Assembly (NCBI GenBank): GCA_036346255.1
Contig: CM070626.1
Coordinates: forward strand, 16,268,001-16,332,000
Length of the DNA: 64,000 nucleotides
Origin: Ampelocalamus luodianensis
Lineage: Eukaryota > Streptophyta > Magnoliopsida > Poales > Poaceae
Direction: 5' to 3'
The notes below the pieces were generated by a model. The model did not search any database and was not told where the DNA came from. It saw only the letters and a program-made list of their open reading frames with translations. Shown here piece by piece: positions 24,318-36,520 of this stretch. The position numbers and the translations under genes were made by a program. Position 1 is the stretch's first letter, and each line of letters begins with the position of its first letter.

Positions 24318-25637
24318 CACTACTATAAAACAGGTCATAGTAGTATCGCGATTTCCTTTGGAACGTCAGGTTATCTTATCGAGCGGTTCCTTTGAAACCG
24401 CTCGTGATAACTATCATGCACGGGTTGTATTAAGAACCGTCTGTGAAGTAAGAAAATTTTCAAACCATGATAAAATTCAAGTCACAGACGGTTTTTAATA
24501 CCAACCGTCTGTGATGAGGTCATTATCACAGATGGTTCGTATGAAGAACCGTCTGTGATGATATACTTATCACAGACGGTTCATGATACGAACCGTCTGT
24601 GATATGTCATCACAGACGGTTTTTGTATGAAACCGTCTGTGATTCGTAGCGCGGGAGGCGGGAGTTCGAAATTTTTTGAACGCGTGCGCGGGAGGCAAAG
24701 TATTTTGACGCTGTCCTTATATATTATAGCTACCCCAGCCTTATCTTCCTCTCCCTTGGCCCCCTTGGGACCTCAGACTAGCTCTCATCCTTCCTTCCTT
24801 CCTCCTTTGCTCCACTGGGTGCCGCCTCCTCTAACCCGCAGGCCTCCAGCCCTTAAAACAACGCCACCACCCGTCTGCTCCACCCTCCGGCCCTCTTCTC
24901 CGGTCACCACCTCCAGCTTGCGCGCTACCCGGCTCAGGTCTCCCTCTGCTCCCCTCCTTCCCTTTTTTGTTTCATATTGAGTATTATTTATATTTTGATG
25001 TTTTACTGATTTTGATTTAAGCGCTTTTGAGATTACTTGATGTGGTTTGTTCTATACATGAAAAAGGGGCAAAGTCGCTAGCTGTGGGGTTCTTGGGATC
25101 ATGTATGCTGAGAGAGGTGGATGCTGAAAAGGGGAGGAGGGAAGGAAGGATGAGAGCCATCGAAGGTCCTAAGGTGGCATTCCGGTTATCGCTGCTGGTG
25201 GAATTGTAGATGGTCGTGGCTATGCTAGATGGCCTGGTGTGCTACACAATGTGTACTGGTGGGTTCTTGGTGATCATGTTTGGGTGTGCTAGATGGCCTG
25301 GTGCTCCACAATATGTGCTGCAAACATTGTTCTATGTAGAATGGAAACAACGTATGCCGATTTATTTTTTTGCAATACAAAAAACTATCACACGTCTGTG
25401 ATAATTACTATCACAGGTGGTTCTTGTTAAAAATCGTCTGTGAAAATAGACTATCACAGACGATTCTGAACAAGAATCGTCTGTGATAATTACTATTATA
25501 GAAGCTATTTTCACAGACGGTTTGAAAACCGTCTGTGATGAACGCCTGTTATCACAGACGTATAAATACAGACGGTTCACAAAACCGTCTGTGATGACGG
25601 TTTAGAACCGTCTGTGACGACGTTTTGTGTAGTAGTG
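24318..25637. mobile_element. Complete non-autonomous CACTA element, 1320 bp, TSD TTT
   Basis: The left end reads CACTACTATAAAACAGG and the right end, inverted, CACTACTACACAAAACG. Both are flanked by TTT (24315-24317 and 25638-25640), a 3-bp target duplication typical of CACTA. Subterminal CACAGACGG motifs fill about 24380-24645 and 25385-25620. The 0.7 kb core has no transposase. It starts with a TATA-like run at about 24718-24728, followed by a C/T-rich stretch with an open frame (24627-24980) that looks like a captured 5' region, but no domain is recognisable. It must be mobilised in trans. Confidence 0.9.
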
Positions 25638-26520
25638 TTTTGAGATGAAAATACACGAAGCAATGACATGTTCACAATAAGAGAGTTTTCGATGATATTG
25701 TTAGAATTTGAGGTTTAACCAGTGGCATGTAGACAATTGCCCCTTTCTTTTTTGGGAGAATTTTCATGCCACTGGTCGAACCTCAAATTCTAACAAAATC
25801 ATCGAAAATTAGCTAACCGTACATATTACATTGCTTTTGAACAACCTTGTTGAATACGCCCTTACAATAGACCCCCTTTACAAAATGCCAAAATTACCCT
25901 TCCACATTTCTTCCTTCATACCATCTCTCAATCCTATTACACCGCGCTCCTATAGGCTCCCTCAGATGCAAGCACCACCAACCATTGGGCCTTTTGCTGC
26001 ACGTATGGCCACGAGCGCTGCTGGTTGTTTTTTTAGAGGTTCGAGATTTAACCCTATCCGGACTGCATTATAGAAGAACACCCTACTCTGCAAGACGCCC
26101 ACAGGAGCAGCGCTCGAACTGTGATGGACTGGGAGCCTAAAACTCTCCTAACCACTGTGCCTCAGCATAGCCCTTGCCTTACTGTGCCAAGCACAGTTCC
26201 GTGAGACACCCGTGCAGAGCCTGGGGCTCGAGCCCAGGCGGGCGGGTGGACTCCAGCCACCACCAACCGGACGAGCTTCGCTCCTTCCTCCGCTGCCGGT
26301 TGTTACCATCTGGATTCTTGCCCACAACTTGCTTGATGAAATGAGAGTCTACAACAAAGGAAGTGTATTGTGCAAAAAATTGAGTTGATGTGAAAGGGTA
26401 AAATGGTCATTTTTGGCATAGTCAAAGCCCCTTTCACATTCCGTTGATATTTTTAGGATTTGAGATTTCACCCTTGGCATAGAGCCAATTCTCGCTTCTT
26501 TTTTTAACCATCTGTTTTCA
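25638..26520. repeat. Fold-back (TIR) repeat cluster with possible SINE-like core
   Basis: 25686-25728 and 25765-25808 are inverted copies of about 44 bases (GTTAGAATTTGAGGTTTAACC and its complement). A further diverged copy of the first arm lies at about 26440-26493, and inverted partners are seen at 25868-25905 and 26386-26425 (TTACAAAATGCCAAAATTACC). This suggests a terminal-inverted-repeat element at about 25756-26495 next to a broken copy. Its middle (26075-26290) on the minus strand has GGCACAGTGGTTAGGAGAGT and, about 40 bases on, GTTCGAGC, which resemble pol III A and B boxes of a SINE. That last point is weak. Confidence 0.45.
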
Positions 26521-26681
26521 CCTGTGTGACCAGTGCTGCCCCGTCTGGCCGTCTCCGCTTTAAAACAAGAAGTACGTTACATCACACGCGCGCACCAAAG
26601 CCCAGCACGAGACACCACACCACAGCGCGCGCGCGCTCCGAGCCAAGCGCTTCACCGTGAGCGCGGTAGGAGGGGAGGTCG

Positions 26682-27383
26682 ATGGGGAGCAGCGGGGGCA
26701 GCAGCGAGCACTTCCTGCGGCATCTGAGCTCGAGCGACGGCAGCGGCAGCGCCGCGCCGCGTCAGTTGGAGGAGTGGGAGTGCGGCGGCGGCGGCAGGCG
26801 GGGGTCGAGGCGGTGGTCCAGGAAGAAGGCGAGGACGAGGAGCCACCACAGCGGGTTCTGCAGGACTAGGGAGGAGGCCGCCGCGGGGAGGAAGCGGGTG
26901 ATGGTGGTGGTGGACCAGAGCTCCGGGGCCAAGCACGCCATGATGTGGGCGCTCACCCACGTCGCCAACAAGGGGGACTTCCTCACGTTGCTCCACGTCC
27001 TGCCGCAGGGCAGCGGCCGCGGAGGAGGGGAGGATGCCTCCGCGCTCGCCAACTCCCTCGGTGCGCTCTGCAAGGCCTGCAAGCCCGAGGTGCGTGCTTA
27101 GATCTCTTAATCACGCAAGTTGCGCTGAATTGCAGCTTGTTTTAGGACCTGAAGTTACAGGCTTACAGCGTTATACAATTTAAGCCATGTTGTGATGTGT
27201 TTTACAGTTTGCATTATGATTATGACCTTAAGTTGTACACTACAGTAATAAGTTCTGTACATTATCTTCCATGAAAATGTGTTACTTAGTTTGTCTCAGG
27301 ACCATAATAAGTAATGTAGCGAACGAGGGCAAATTGCTGGTTTTATTGGTTTCTGGCGAGTCAAGTGATTGTAGGTTATTATT

Positions 27384-27443
<60 letters not shown>

Positions 27444-29186
27444 AGAGCAGTAACATTTCTCCTTAGAGAAAGCTGCGGTTATTTCTGTGGCTTTTCTCAG
27501 ATCAGGTGTATTTGGTTCTTGGGCAACTTGCCCACTTGGAGCTGGAGGCAAGAGTTATGCTAGGTAGATAGATCGGATCAGAACATTCATGAATGGAGAG
27601 GAAATCATAGCTAACTTTTTATTGATGGATCATGGCAGGCCTAAAGCTAAAAGGCCTCAACTTCATAAAAGCGGGTTTAAAAAGGAGGGAATTGTGGGGT
27701 TCCCACCTAGATGCCCAGAATAATGGCCAAAATCTCTCAAATTTGGTGGCCTTTAAGGACTACAGTAACAGTTTTGATTTTAGAAGCAACCTTAAGGATT
27801 GTACATTAATTTTGCGGCCTTCTTGGGGGCTAAAATGTAAAGTAATCTTTTGTGACTTGTTATTTGAATAAAAAAACCAGCATCTCAGTGTACTTCACTA
27901 TGATTGTTAGCAGTGGATGCATGCGCTATTCCTCGTCTTTTAGCCGGTGAAAAGGGAGGGCTCCTGCTGTCATGCATCACACTATCACAGTAGCCCCTAC
28001 TGCAATGTTACAAAATTGGTTTTGGATGAATGTTAGGTGGAGGTCGAAGCGCTTGTGATCCAAGGGCCCAAGCTGTCCACCGTCCTCAGCCAGGTAAAGA
28101 AGCTGGAGGCATCTGTGCTGGTGCTGAGCCAACGCAAGCCATCTCCTTTCTGCTGGTAAGCTGCTGCTGGTACTACTACTATTACACAACATGCATATGC
28201 ATGCACCACATTCCCATCTATATCCCTCGTCACAGAATCGTTCTGTACAAAGGTTAAAGGGAGAATCTTACATAGCTGGCACAGCCCATCACACACTGTC
28301 AAGCTCATTGTTCTTTATAAGCAAAATGTTAAGAGCTGTCCATGTCTAAAGGTCCCAAAAGAATATTTTATCAGCTTAAGTTCTTTTTCTATAGCAAACT
28401 GTTTGGGAAGCAGGCAATTTTGAGGAGAAACATTTATCAGAGAGTAGAGCAGGAACTGCAAAAAGACTAATAACAGACAGCAAGAGTCCAGTGTTCAGAA
28501 TTTCAGTCGAAAATCGGCAATATCAGATTTACCGTGGGGGCTAGTAGGAATACAAATCGGTCTCGAAAAAATTGGTCTGGATAAATTTTGTCCAAAAAAA
28601 CAAATTTACTTGAATTTTATTTTTTAAATTTAAAATCCAAAAAATTCAATTTTTTCTTGAAAATTTCGGCCCCGATTTTCGGCCCTACCGGCCACCCCGG
28701 TTAAAAAAAGAAAGCCTGCAAGAGCCATGCGCCATCCATAAATCAGAGATGTCTTTCCTTGTCCTTTCAGCTTAAACTCTCCTAAATGAATCAACTAACA
28801 AGAAAAAATGATAGGAGTACTGTGAGGTACTGTGTACCCCTGACCACTGATGACTCGCTGTTGCTGTTGTACTACTCATGTGATAGTAACATCTGAAGTT
28901 TAAAACCCACACGAAAAGCTTACCGCGTCTGGAAAGTTACCAAAAGAAAGTTACCTTTTCACCATGTAATTAAACTGCCATGCTAGTCCTTGTTAATCTT
29001 TTTTTTTTGTTGGTGTGTATTTGTGTTTGCAAATGCAGCTTCATGCGGAGCAGCAGCGAGGAGTTCGTGGAGGAGTGCATCAACAGGGCCGACTGCCTGA
29101 CGCTGGCGGTGAGGCGGCAGAGTAAGGGCGTCGGCGGCTACCTCATCAGCACCCGGTGGCAGAAGAACTTCTGGCTCCTGGCTTGA
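26682..29186 (+). CDS. Universal stress protein (UspA)-like protein, three exons
   Basis: Exons 26682-27089, 28037-28155 and 29039-29186 join in frame at GT..AG sites (donors GTGCGT and GTAAGC; acceptors GTTAG and TGCAG) to give 224 residues. The N-terminus is Ser/Gly- and Arg-rich (MGSSGGSSEHFLRHLSSSDG). The UspA fold begins near residue 68 with KRVMVVVDQSSGAKHAMMWA and continues with LTLLHVLPQ. Exon 2 gives VEALVIQGPKLSTVLSQVKK and LEASVLVLSQRKPSPF. The C-terminus, LTLAVRRQSKGVGGYLIST, replaces the usual GX2GX9G(S/T) ATP-binding loop, which I do not see, so the protein is likely of the non-ATP-binding type. Related plant proteins are small cytosolic stress-induced phosphoproteins of poorly known function. 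The start is the first ATG in the frame and sits in a GC-rich exon. This is the only gene in the window with a fully open, splice-consistent frame. Confidence 0.85.
27387..27439. repeat. (AT)n microsatellite in intron 1 of the USP-like gene
   Basis: About 26 uninterrupted AT units. It gives rise to meaningless IYIYIY translations on both strands. Likely length-variable between individuals. Confidence 0.98.
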
Positions 29187-31914
29187 CATTAACAAGCCTC
29201 CTGGGAAATTTTACTACCAAGGCAAGCTCCTATAAGACCAATAAGTAACTACATCAATAACCTCCAGTCCGTGTGTGTGTGTGTTTGACACTGGTGTGCT
29301 CTATTCTATGCTCTTGGTTAGCTGTAGTCCTGAACTCCTAATCACTTTGCCGTTGTAAAGCCAAAAGCTGACCCGCTTCATGTTAACCTGTCCGTTCTCT
29401 GGGTGCCTGTTTGTTTGTTGAGCAGGGCGGACGGTGCATAAAGCCATAAACAGCCGTTTGTATTGTGCGATGTGTTTGTTTGTTTGTATGTTAAGTATCA
29501 TCTGAGGTGTTTGACCAACTGTCTCTCTCACTCGCTCATTCTTAACATGTGCTCAGGGAAAATGATTTCAACTTTGTCAGTTACTCGTAGCCTTCCAGTC
29601 AAGCTCGATCGAGGGGATGAGTTCCTGAAAGAACGAAAGAAGCTTCAGAAGAGACCAACAGGACGATTTCGTGCAAATTAACCATGTCCCACATGAGTCA
29701 CATCAACAACGTTCATCTATGCACGGGCATCGGTTCATGTTCCTACGCAGCATGACGGTTACCAGTACGGTGCCCCCGTTCTAGGATCCAAGAAAGACTG
29801 GCCGAGATCGATCGACCCAGGGGAACGCCGGTCGACACGGCGACAACTCGCCAGGGACCGTGGCTCGTCTTGAATCTTACTGACTCCTCCTACACAGGGA
29901 GGAGAAGCCGGTGCGGTGCCGGTGCAGCATCATTATGGTACTGGACATGGAAAGCCGGGGAGTTTTATCTAGCTCGTCGCTATCATGATGCGCACTGGGC
30001 TATGCTACTATGAGCCATAACTCATAACTCGACGGAGGCAGGCTTTTGCTCCCACGGGTGCAGACCCATCATGAATCATGATTCGTGGGCGTTCATAGCT
30101 CAACCGCTCCACTGTACTAACGATCCACTCCTACCTGATTGGGTCAGTTCCTTTTCTCTCTCTTTGGTTTTGTGAAAAGAAAAGGATAGTATACGGATAT
30201 CAGTAGAAAGCCAAACATGTTGATAGTTGCATTCAATCGAGCGCACACTGATTCAGAAGGGGGCGCAAGAGGCAGCCGGCATCCGGAATCACGGGCGCCG
30301 TGTGCCGCACGGCGCGAGGCAACGAGCGCACGTACGGGAGCTCGTGCGAGGCTTCGGCGGCCGTGGGTGGTTTCGGCTTGAGCCACGATGGGACTGGATG
30401 GGCCGGAAAACGGGACTCTATACGGGGCCCCGCCCCTGGGTCCGCGCCAATTCCCTCGACAAGGCAAATAAGAGAGCGAATCACCCGCGTACTAGGCATC
30501 CGGGCCGGCATACCTCGCAGGCTGGGCCGTGGCTGCAGAAATGAGACCGAACCCCACAGATTCGTGTCCGGCTCGTCATACCGGCCGTGGCCAGAAACGG
30601 GGCCGAATTCCCGCAGATTCGGCGTCCTGCTAGTGCTAAGCGTGCCCCGCGTGCCGGGCTGTGGCAAGCGGAACTGGCCCCGTTGCGGCGTGGCCCGCGA
30701 GCTCTTAGACCCTGATGCGTCGCACAAGTGCGTTGCCGCTTGCCACTCTCGTTGCGAGCTGCGAATCGGATTGACCTGATCTTGATCGCGTGACCCTGAT
30801 ATGAAGGTCTTGTTAACAAGTAAATTGGAAGCTTGTTCTTGCATTAATTGTGGGTCTTGAAATAATATATTTGATGAAAAAGGTGTTTGAGAAAAATATT
30901 GGTTATATCACCTCCAGTGCTCAGTAATAACTTCTAAAAACAAATGATGATATGGTAGAATAAAGGGTAATGACCTTCAGATATTATTTTACTGACAAAA
31001 AAATAGCAACATTGCATTTGAAGTTTTGAACATTTTCCCTGCATGCTTAAGCTATTCAAATGCTTAGTTAAATGCTAATTGATAAAATGCATATTTCCTG
31101 CATGCTTAAGCTATTCAAGAAAAAAATTGATGTCTTACAGGTATCATATTGACATAGAAAACCTTTTACTCAAACAGAACTAAGGGCTACCTTTATTGGT
31201 AACTGTGGATTCCCCTTGATATTGATAATTTGTCCCACCAACATGTGACTAACGTGGAACCTCACTCACTCCTGTATAAGGCTTAAATTTATGATTCCTA
31301 GTCATTGTTGGAGCTTCTTTTCTAAGGCTTCTGTTTGCTTGAATTCACTTTTACTATCTTTTCAATACATACATAAATTCATGGTGCCTTACTAGCAATT
31401 TAACAGAAAGGCTTAAATTATCCCACTTGTTGGAAAATTACAGAAGAAAAGAGTAATTAACCAGTAGACACTTGATTCAGTCCCAATATTGATCGCTTAC
31501 TTCATGGTTCGAGTAGTTGTTTATTCTTGATCCTCAAGTTATTCTACCATATATTAACTAACTGATGTTTTTCTTGTAGGGATTTTATATGGAACAATTT
31601 AATAGTAGAATCATGTGTTTGACGATGAACATTGTATACGCAGAACACCACATGTCATGGTAAACAAAAATGTTGTGGTAGCTTTAAGCAAAGTTAACAA
31701 TTATCAAACCTCCGCGTTCATGTTTGTAGTAGCACATTGTTTATCTTCTAGCTCCAAATCCTACTCATCAACAAGTGATACTATCTTCTCCTTAGAACCT
31801 GAAATTTTTAAATGACATGATGTTAGTAAACTAAAGCTAAAAGTGGTATAAACTACGAACTAAATGACTTATTATTACCTTTCCTAGATGAAATTGTTCA
31901 GTCATTGATACAAA
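29187..31914. other. Downstream region of the USP-like gene and unassigned DNA
   Basis: 29187-29700 is probably 3' untranslated sequence and flank of the USP-like gene; a short (GT)n run sits at 29272-29284. 30230-30780 is a GC-rich patch with long but unsupported frames on both strands (30233-30844 minus, 30300-30779 plus). 30850-31910 is AT-rich. It contains a direct repeat of CTGCATGCTTAAGCTATTCAA at about 31040 and 31098. I see no gene. Confidence 0.4.
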
Positions 31915-32124
31915 TTAGAGCCTCAACCATTCAGGCTCTAGTCGACTACGGAATGGATCAACAACATACCCACCATCACTAAAGGCCGATTCTGAAGCAA
32001 CGGTGGATACTTGAATAGCTAACACGTTACGAGCTAGTCGTGAGAGAACAGGAAAAACCCCTTGGTGTGTGTTCCACCATGACATTTGTGGCATCTCTAG
32101 CTCCCCCAAGGCCTGCCTAGGCAA
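31915..32124 (-). pseudogene. hAT transposase C-terminal dimerisation domain fragment
   Basis: The minus-strand frame contains WWNTHQGVFPVLSRLARNVL and then ASESAFSDGGYVVDPFRSRL, the hallmark hATC dimerisation region with the conserved W..FP.L..LA and S..E..FS..G blocks. In active elements this domain holds transposase oligomers together. The catalytic RNase-H-like core with its DDE residues and the BED zinc finger are not readable upstream (plus-strand higher coordinates), so the gene is a remnant of roughly 70 codons. Confidence 0.85.
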
Positions 32125-32975
32125 TCAATAGACAAATGAGGCACTATTTAGTCATATTAAGTGTTATAAACTTCAATTCAAATATCACTTTTAAACTCTA
32201 GAGGCCCAGAAACTTGTGATCAGTGCCACTTCAAAATAAAAACAGGACAAACAATTAATCATTAGGAATAGTGCTTAACTCTTTATCATTCCTATGATGT
32301 TTTGAGAAATAGCAACCCTGACAACAGATGCATTCTTGTGATTGAACCTCCACAATCAGTCATAGAAGTTCATAGATGTGATTGCAAAGTAATGAGTTTA
32401 TACTACACTCTTGACATTTACAGCAACATATAAACACAAATCATGAAATATTATAAAAGACAGTAACAGTCCATCTAAAAAAATGTTACACAACTGACTT
32501 CAACAATAGCAATGTCAACATTTTCTTGTGAGAATATGAGAAACGAGAGAGCAGTGAAAACCTGCAAAATCATGCAAGTAATTTTAAAATTCATGATCAC
32601 TGGAAATGAAATAAGAGCATTGTTACAAGCATCAGCAAATGTTATTGATTTTGCTCTTGTATCTTCAATTCAACACTTGTTGTGGATGAACCCAATTCAT
32701 TTCACGCCTCGAGAATCTTGTGTGAATGTGCCTTTGTTGCGCTTCAAAATGTGGCTCTAGCCTCGAACTGCTTTGCAAATATAGACATTCAGAACAATGT
32801 TACATATCCTTCAATGCAAATGTTATTTCAACTAAAAAATTCGAGATCCTTTTCGAATAATTTACACCATTATAATGGTTAAATTCATGAAAAAGAAAGT
32901 TCCATTATAAAAGTTCAGAGACCATCTCATCATACCATATCACTTGAACTAGTAACACCAACAACAAGAGCTCAC

Positions 32976-33184
32976 CTTGTTAGCGGCAATGAGGACGACC
33001 TTGAGGGTCCCAGAGGCCTTGTCGAGGATGCCGAGGGCGTACCTGCAGAGCTGCGGCGCGGTGGCCTCACCAGCGTAGCTCCAGCCGACAGTCGGGCCCT
33101 CCACCAGGGGCGCCGACCATGAGCTCGATGTGACTGGAATGCTTCTCGTGACGGAACAGCCGCGCGTGGGGAGGCTCGCTGGCG
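32976..33184 (-). pseudogene. Captured exon resembling RNA polymerase I subunit A49
   Basis: The minus strand reads ARLFRHEKHSSHIELMVGAP, then after a one-base frame shift GPTVGWSYAGEATAPQLCRY and ALGILDKASGTLKVVLIAAN, ending at a GTGAGC donor (32971-32975 on the plus strand). From memory this matches the N-terminal exon of plant A49-like RNA polymerase I subunits (Y.GE...QLC.Y.LG.LDKA..TLK..PIA.NK). No initiator ATG, no following exon and a frame shift are seen, so it is a gene fragment. It lies between the terminus and the transposase fragment of a hAT element, which suggests capture by that element. The alternative is chance adjacency of two unrelated fragments. Confidence 0.6.
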
Positions 33185-33660
33185 ATGAGTGAGGGGAAGG
33201 GAGGCGGCGGCGATGAGGGTTAGAGATTTGGGAGGGGAAGGGAGGTGACGGCGAGGAAGGGAAGGAAGGCGGCGGCGGCGAGGGAGGGGAGGGGAGGAGG
33301 CGGCGGTGGCGAGGGAGGGGAAGGGAGGCGGCGGCGGTGAGGGTTAGGGTTAGGTGGGCGCGGGAGGAAGGAGGGAGGGAGTGCGGGAATGCGGGAGCGG
33401 GGTTGAATGGGAGCGATTTGGGGCTGGGTGGGGCTTGACGGCGGGAGACGTGGGCGCCAGGCCGCCAGCTCTGTGTGGGAGCAGGAAAATTTCGGATAGT
33501 GCGCGGATAGTCACCGGATATGTCCGTATTTAGTCCCGGATAATCCCGAATAACTACCTATCTGAAGTCGAAACTGTATCCAGTGCAAACAAACCGAATC
33601 AGAATCCGGGAACAGTACCCGGATACCCGAAAAAATAACCACATTTTTCCACATTTATTC

Positions 33661-33686
33661 GGTCGGTCGGTCGGTCGGTCGGTCGG
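33661..33686. repeat. (GGTC)n microsatellite near the hAT terminus
   Basis: Six and a half copies of GGTC within the subterminal region of the hAT remnant. Confidence 0.95.
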
Positions 33687-33716
33687 GAACTATCCGTTCC
33701 GTTTGCACCCCTACCT

Positions 33717-36520
33717 GAAGGGCCGACGGTATTACTCACTTGCGCATGATATTCCAGCACGTCTCAACGACCGGACGGTTTTGCAGACTTGCAGTTCCAC
33801 ACCTATATATCATACGGGACTATACAATACAACAAGATTGTAACGCGTGAACGCCGTGCGTGCACACGTGAAAGTCACCTATCTATTATATACTAAGTAG
33901 AGTGCTCGTGTGTTGCAACGGAACTTTAAATCTTATAGAAATAATATTTATCTTTAACACATGAAGTGTGCTTAGCAGGAACGATAACTTCCAAAGGTGG
34001 CTCAATTACCCACCTGTAAAAAGGAAAAGCTCAATGTGTTTAAGAATAGAAGAAAAATGGAGAAATAAAAAATAAGGGATCAAGGAAAGGCACCAAATTG
34101 GTTCTTTTAATTGGCTTAGGGTCAAATTAGTTGCTCTGATAAATCATTTGTTTGGCTTACAAATACATATATCACCACTAAATTTTAAGGTGTATTTTCC
34201 TTACCATTTAGTGAATAAAGCATTGTTAGCATAGCATCGCTTAAAAAACATTCAAAGGATCAACAACACCTTTCTAGTCAAAGTAGAAGGAATAAAATGC
34301 TCTAGGGGAAAATTTGATTACAAGATAACAAAGAGGTGTTGAGTATATAAAGGCCTTGAACTCAGAGACTACAAACAGTGACCAACAAAATCAGTGTCTG
34401 AAGTTGCCTTTTGTTCCCCCTTTCCGTTGTAGATTCATGCAGATTGGTACAAGTGTGTGTGACACAGTATTCATGCCTCCAAATTAGGTGATGCAAGCAA
34501 CAGATAATGTCGCCCAGCTATTTTCTAAATAAGACAAAACGATGAGATCATTAAGGTTTTTCCTGGTTTAATGCAAAAGACCAATTTGAAGGAAAGCGGA
34601 AGCTAATCAAACAGTAATAAGTACCTCCTCTCTGTGCACGTAGCCCCGGCTTGCTTCAGATCTTCACCTCTTAGCGGCCATTCTCAATGAATGTTTGATC
34701 AAACAGGCACCAATGCATGGACCAACAAGTACGGCAGTGGAATTTCAAAGTAAGCAAAAATGTTATGTAAATGAGAACACACATAAAAGCACGGATGCCG
34801 GCCTGCCGAATTTGAACCGGCTAGAAAGGACGACCATGGAGTCTTTCAACCCCACGCCATCCAACACTCTTCCAGACGAGCAAAGGCCGATGACATGGCA
34901 TCACTGGATCATACATGTTATGCAAGTATGTGATTGCTGTACGAGAAAGTACATTATGGTGAGGGCCGTGAGGCAGTGACCACTTACCAGAAAGCAACAT
35001 GGCATACTACCAAAGATATAGCAATAAAGCCAAAAATGTTATGCATTTGCACAGCAATCCCCCATCTTTCTCTGTGTTCCCACTGTTTTTTCTTCTTTCC
35101 CCCCTTCTAGAGATTTTCCCACAAGAGTTTAAATGTCATCTTGATATTGCATGCGATGGCTCGGTTGCTGACCATTGATACCTGAAGAAGATTGCAAGGG
35201 GTTCATCTGCTGCAGCAGAAAGTCCTATACACTGAATAACTTTTGTTTTGGCGTTCCTGGTTTGTCAAATGGTTGGCAATGGGAAGAAATGTCCAAAAAT
35301 GCTGATTCGCACTCCCAATAGCCCCTCTCGTTGAAAGCTATTCATGATCTGCATTTTCTGAAAGGATTATGTAACAGCCTTTTTCTGGATGCTATATTGC
35401 TAATTTAGCAAAGGCTGAAGTTATTAATGCTATGGCAATAAAAAAAAAGTTACCAAACCATTCAGTGATTTTGCTTATAGCAATATATAGAGAGAGAGAG
35501 TCCGGACATTCCCTACTGCTCCTCTCTTCATTTTTTTTTTAAAAACAGTACTGCTTTCCAAAAACATAGCCATTAATGCTAGAAACCATTTCCAAACCAT
35601 TTTGTCCTATCCTATTGTTTGACTTACAAAACAACTATTTTCCATCAGAAACTGATTCCCATGCTCTGCTGGGATATAAAATCAAAAGGAACGCAAGGCC
35701 CCATTTTGAAGTACTTTTTATCTTTTCTTTTCAGTTCTATTTCTATGCACCCATTATTCCGATTACGGAAAATAAACACTTCAGATACATGTGTCACAAC
35801 TCACAATAGATGTCTCCGCAGAAGCAATCTGTTAATGTCAACTCGACTACAAAATCAATCAAAAGAAGGCAGCATGTATTGTATGTTCAGCAAATGCAAA
35901 TTGGAGAGGATTGGACAAGCAAGGGATGGAACACATACTGGACGGATTTGGCAAGTTTGAAGATGGGCACAAAAACCGCATAGTTTTATGTACCCGCAAG
36001 AACAGAAAAAGTTCATTAATAAACTCCCCATATTGGTTTTATAAAAGAAACATACTTCCCGGAAGTGTACTATGATGTAATTAGCAGTGTGATTTAACAA
36101 AACAAGGACAAGAGGCCCTCAAACATGAATTAGGTTACAAATGCCATATTTTTCTCTCCTCAAACAACAAAACCGTTACTACATGGTGGCCAAAACGCAT
36201 TTATTTGTCAATGCTGGCCAAAGTGGTTGTTTGGTTTGGAGCCAATACTTCCAAAATTTTGGTCATGTTGACCAGATTTCACATGCGTTTGGTCTGTTTC
36301 CAATATTTTGGCATTCCGTTCATGTCTCCAGGGAACCGAATTAATAGCGAGTAAAGGGAGCCATGGAAGGGAAGTAGCTAGATTATATCCAACCTAAGCA
36401 AATTACGAGCGGAGAGAAGGGATCATTATTAACCTATGTTGCGGTGAAGATGTTAGCGGGGAACATTATAGCTAACCTAAGCAAAAGAGAGGTTAGAAGT
36501 TGGAACCATCAGATACATAC
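33717..36520. other. Unassigned intergenic DNA with a Helitron-like start at about 33880
   Basis: At 33877-33911 the sequence TCTATTATATACTAAG followed by GAGTGCTCGTGTGTTGCAAC resembles the 5' TC-ends of grass Helitrons, but no CTRR terminus with a hairpin was identified, so this is only a suggestion. The remainder is AT-rich and without convincing coding blocks. The frame at 34695-34979 has no recognisable domain. Confidence 0.3.

Larger units (their letters stand above)
31915..33716 (-). mobile_element. hAT-type transposon remnant
   Basis: The right end carries a terminal sequence that on the minus strand reads TAGGGGTGCAAACGGAACGG (ending near 33714), typical of hAT termini. Subterminal GGATA and CGGATA words lie at 33490-33720. 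The C-terminal dimerisation domain of a hAT transposase is encoded at the left (31915-32124, minus). No matching left terminus was found, so the element is truncated or rearranged. Between the two parts lies AT-rich DNA (32125-32970), an A49-like exon and a GC-rich GGCGGCGG tract. The extent is an inference from the two end markers. Confidence 0.55.

Noticed and set aside
30233..30844. 203-aa minus frame and 159-aa plus frame
   Set aside because: Both strands are open over the same GC-rich patch; no domain, splice or promoter support.
33877..33911. Helitron 5' terminus
   Set aside because: No 3' CTRR end with hairpin was found and captured genes nearby are on the other strand; kept only as a comment.
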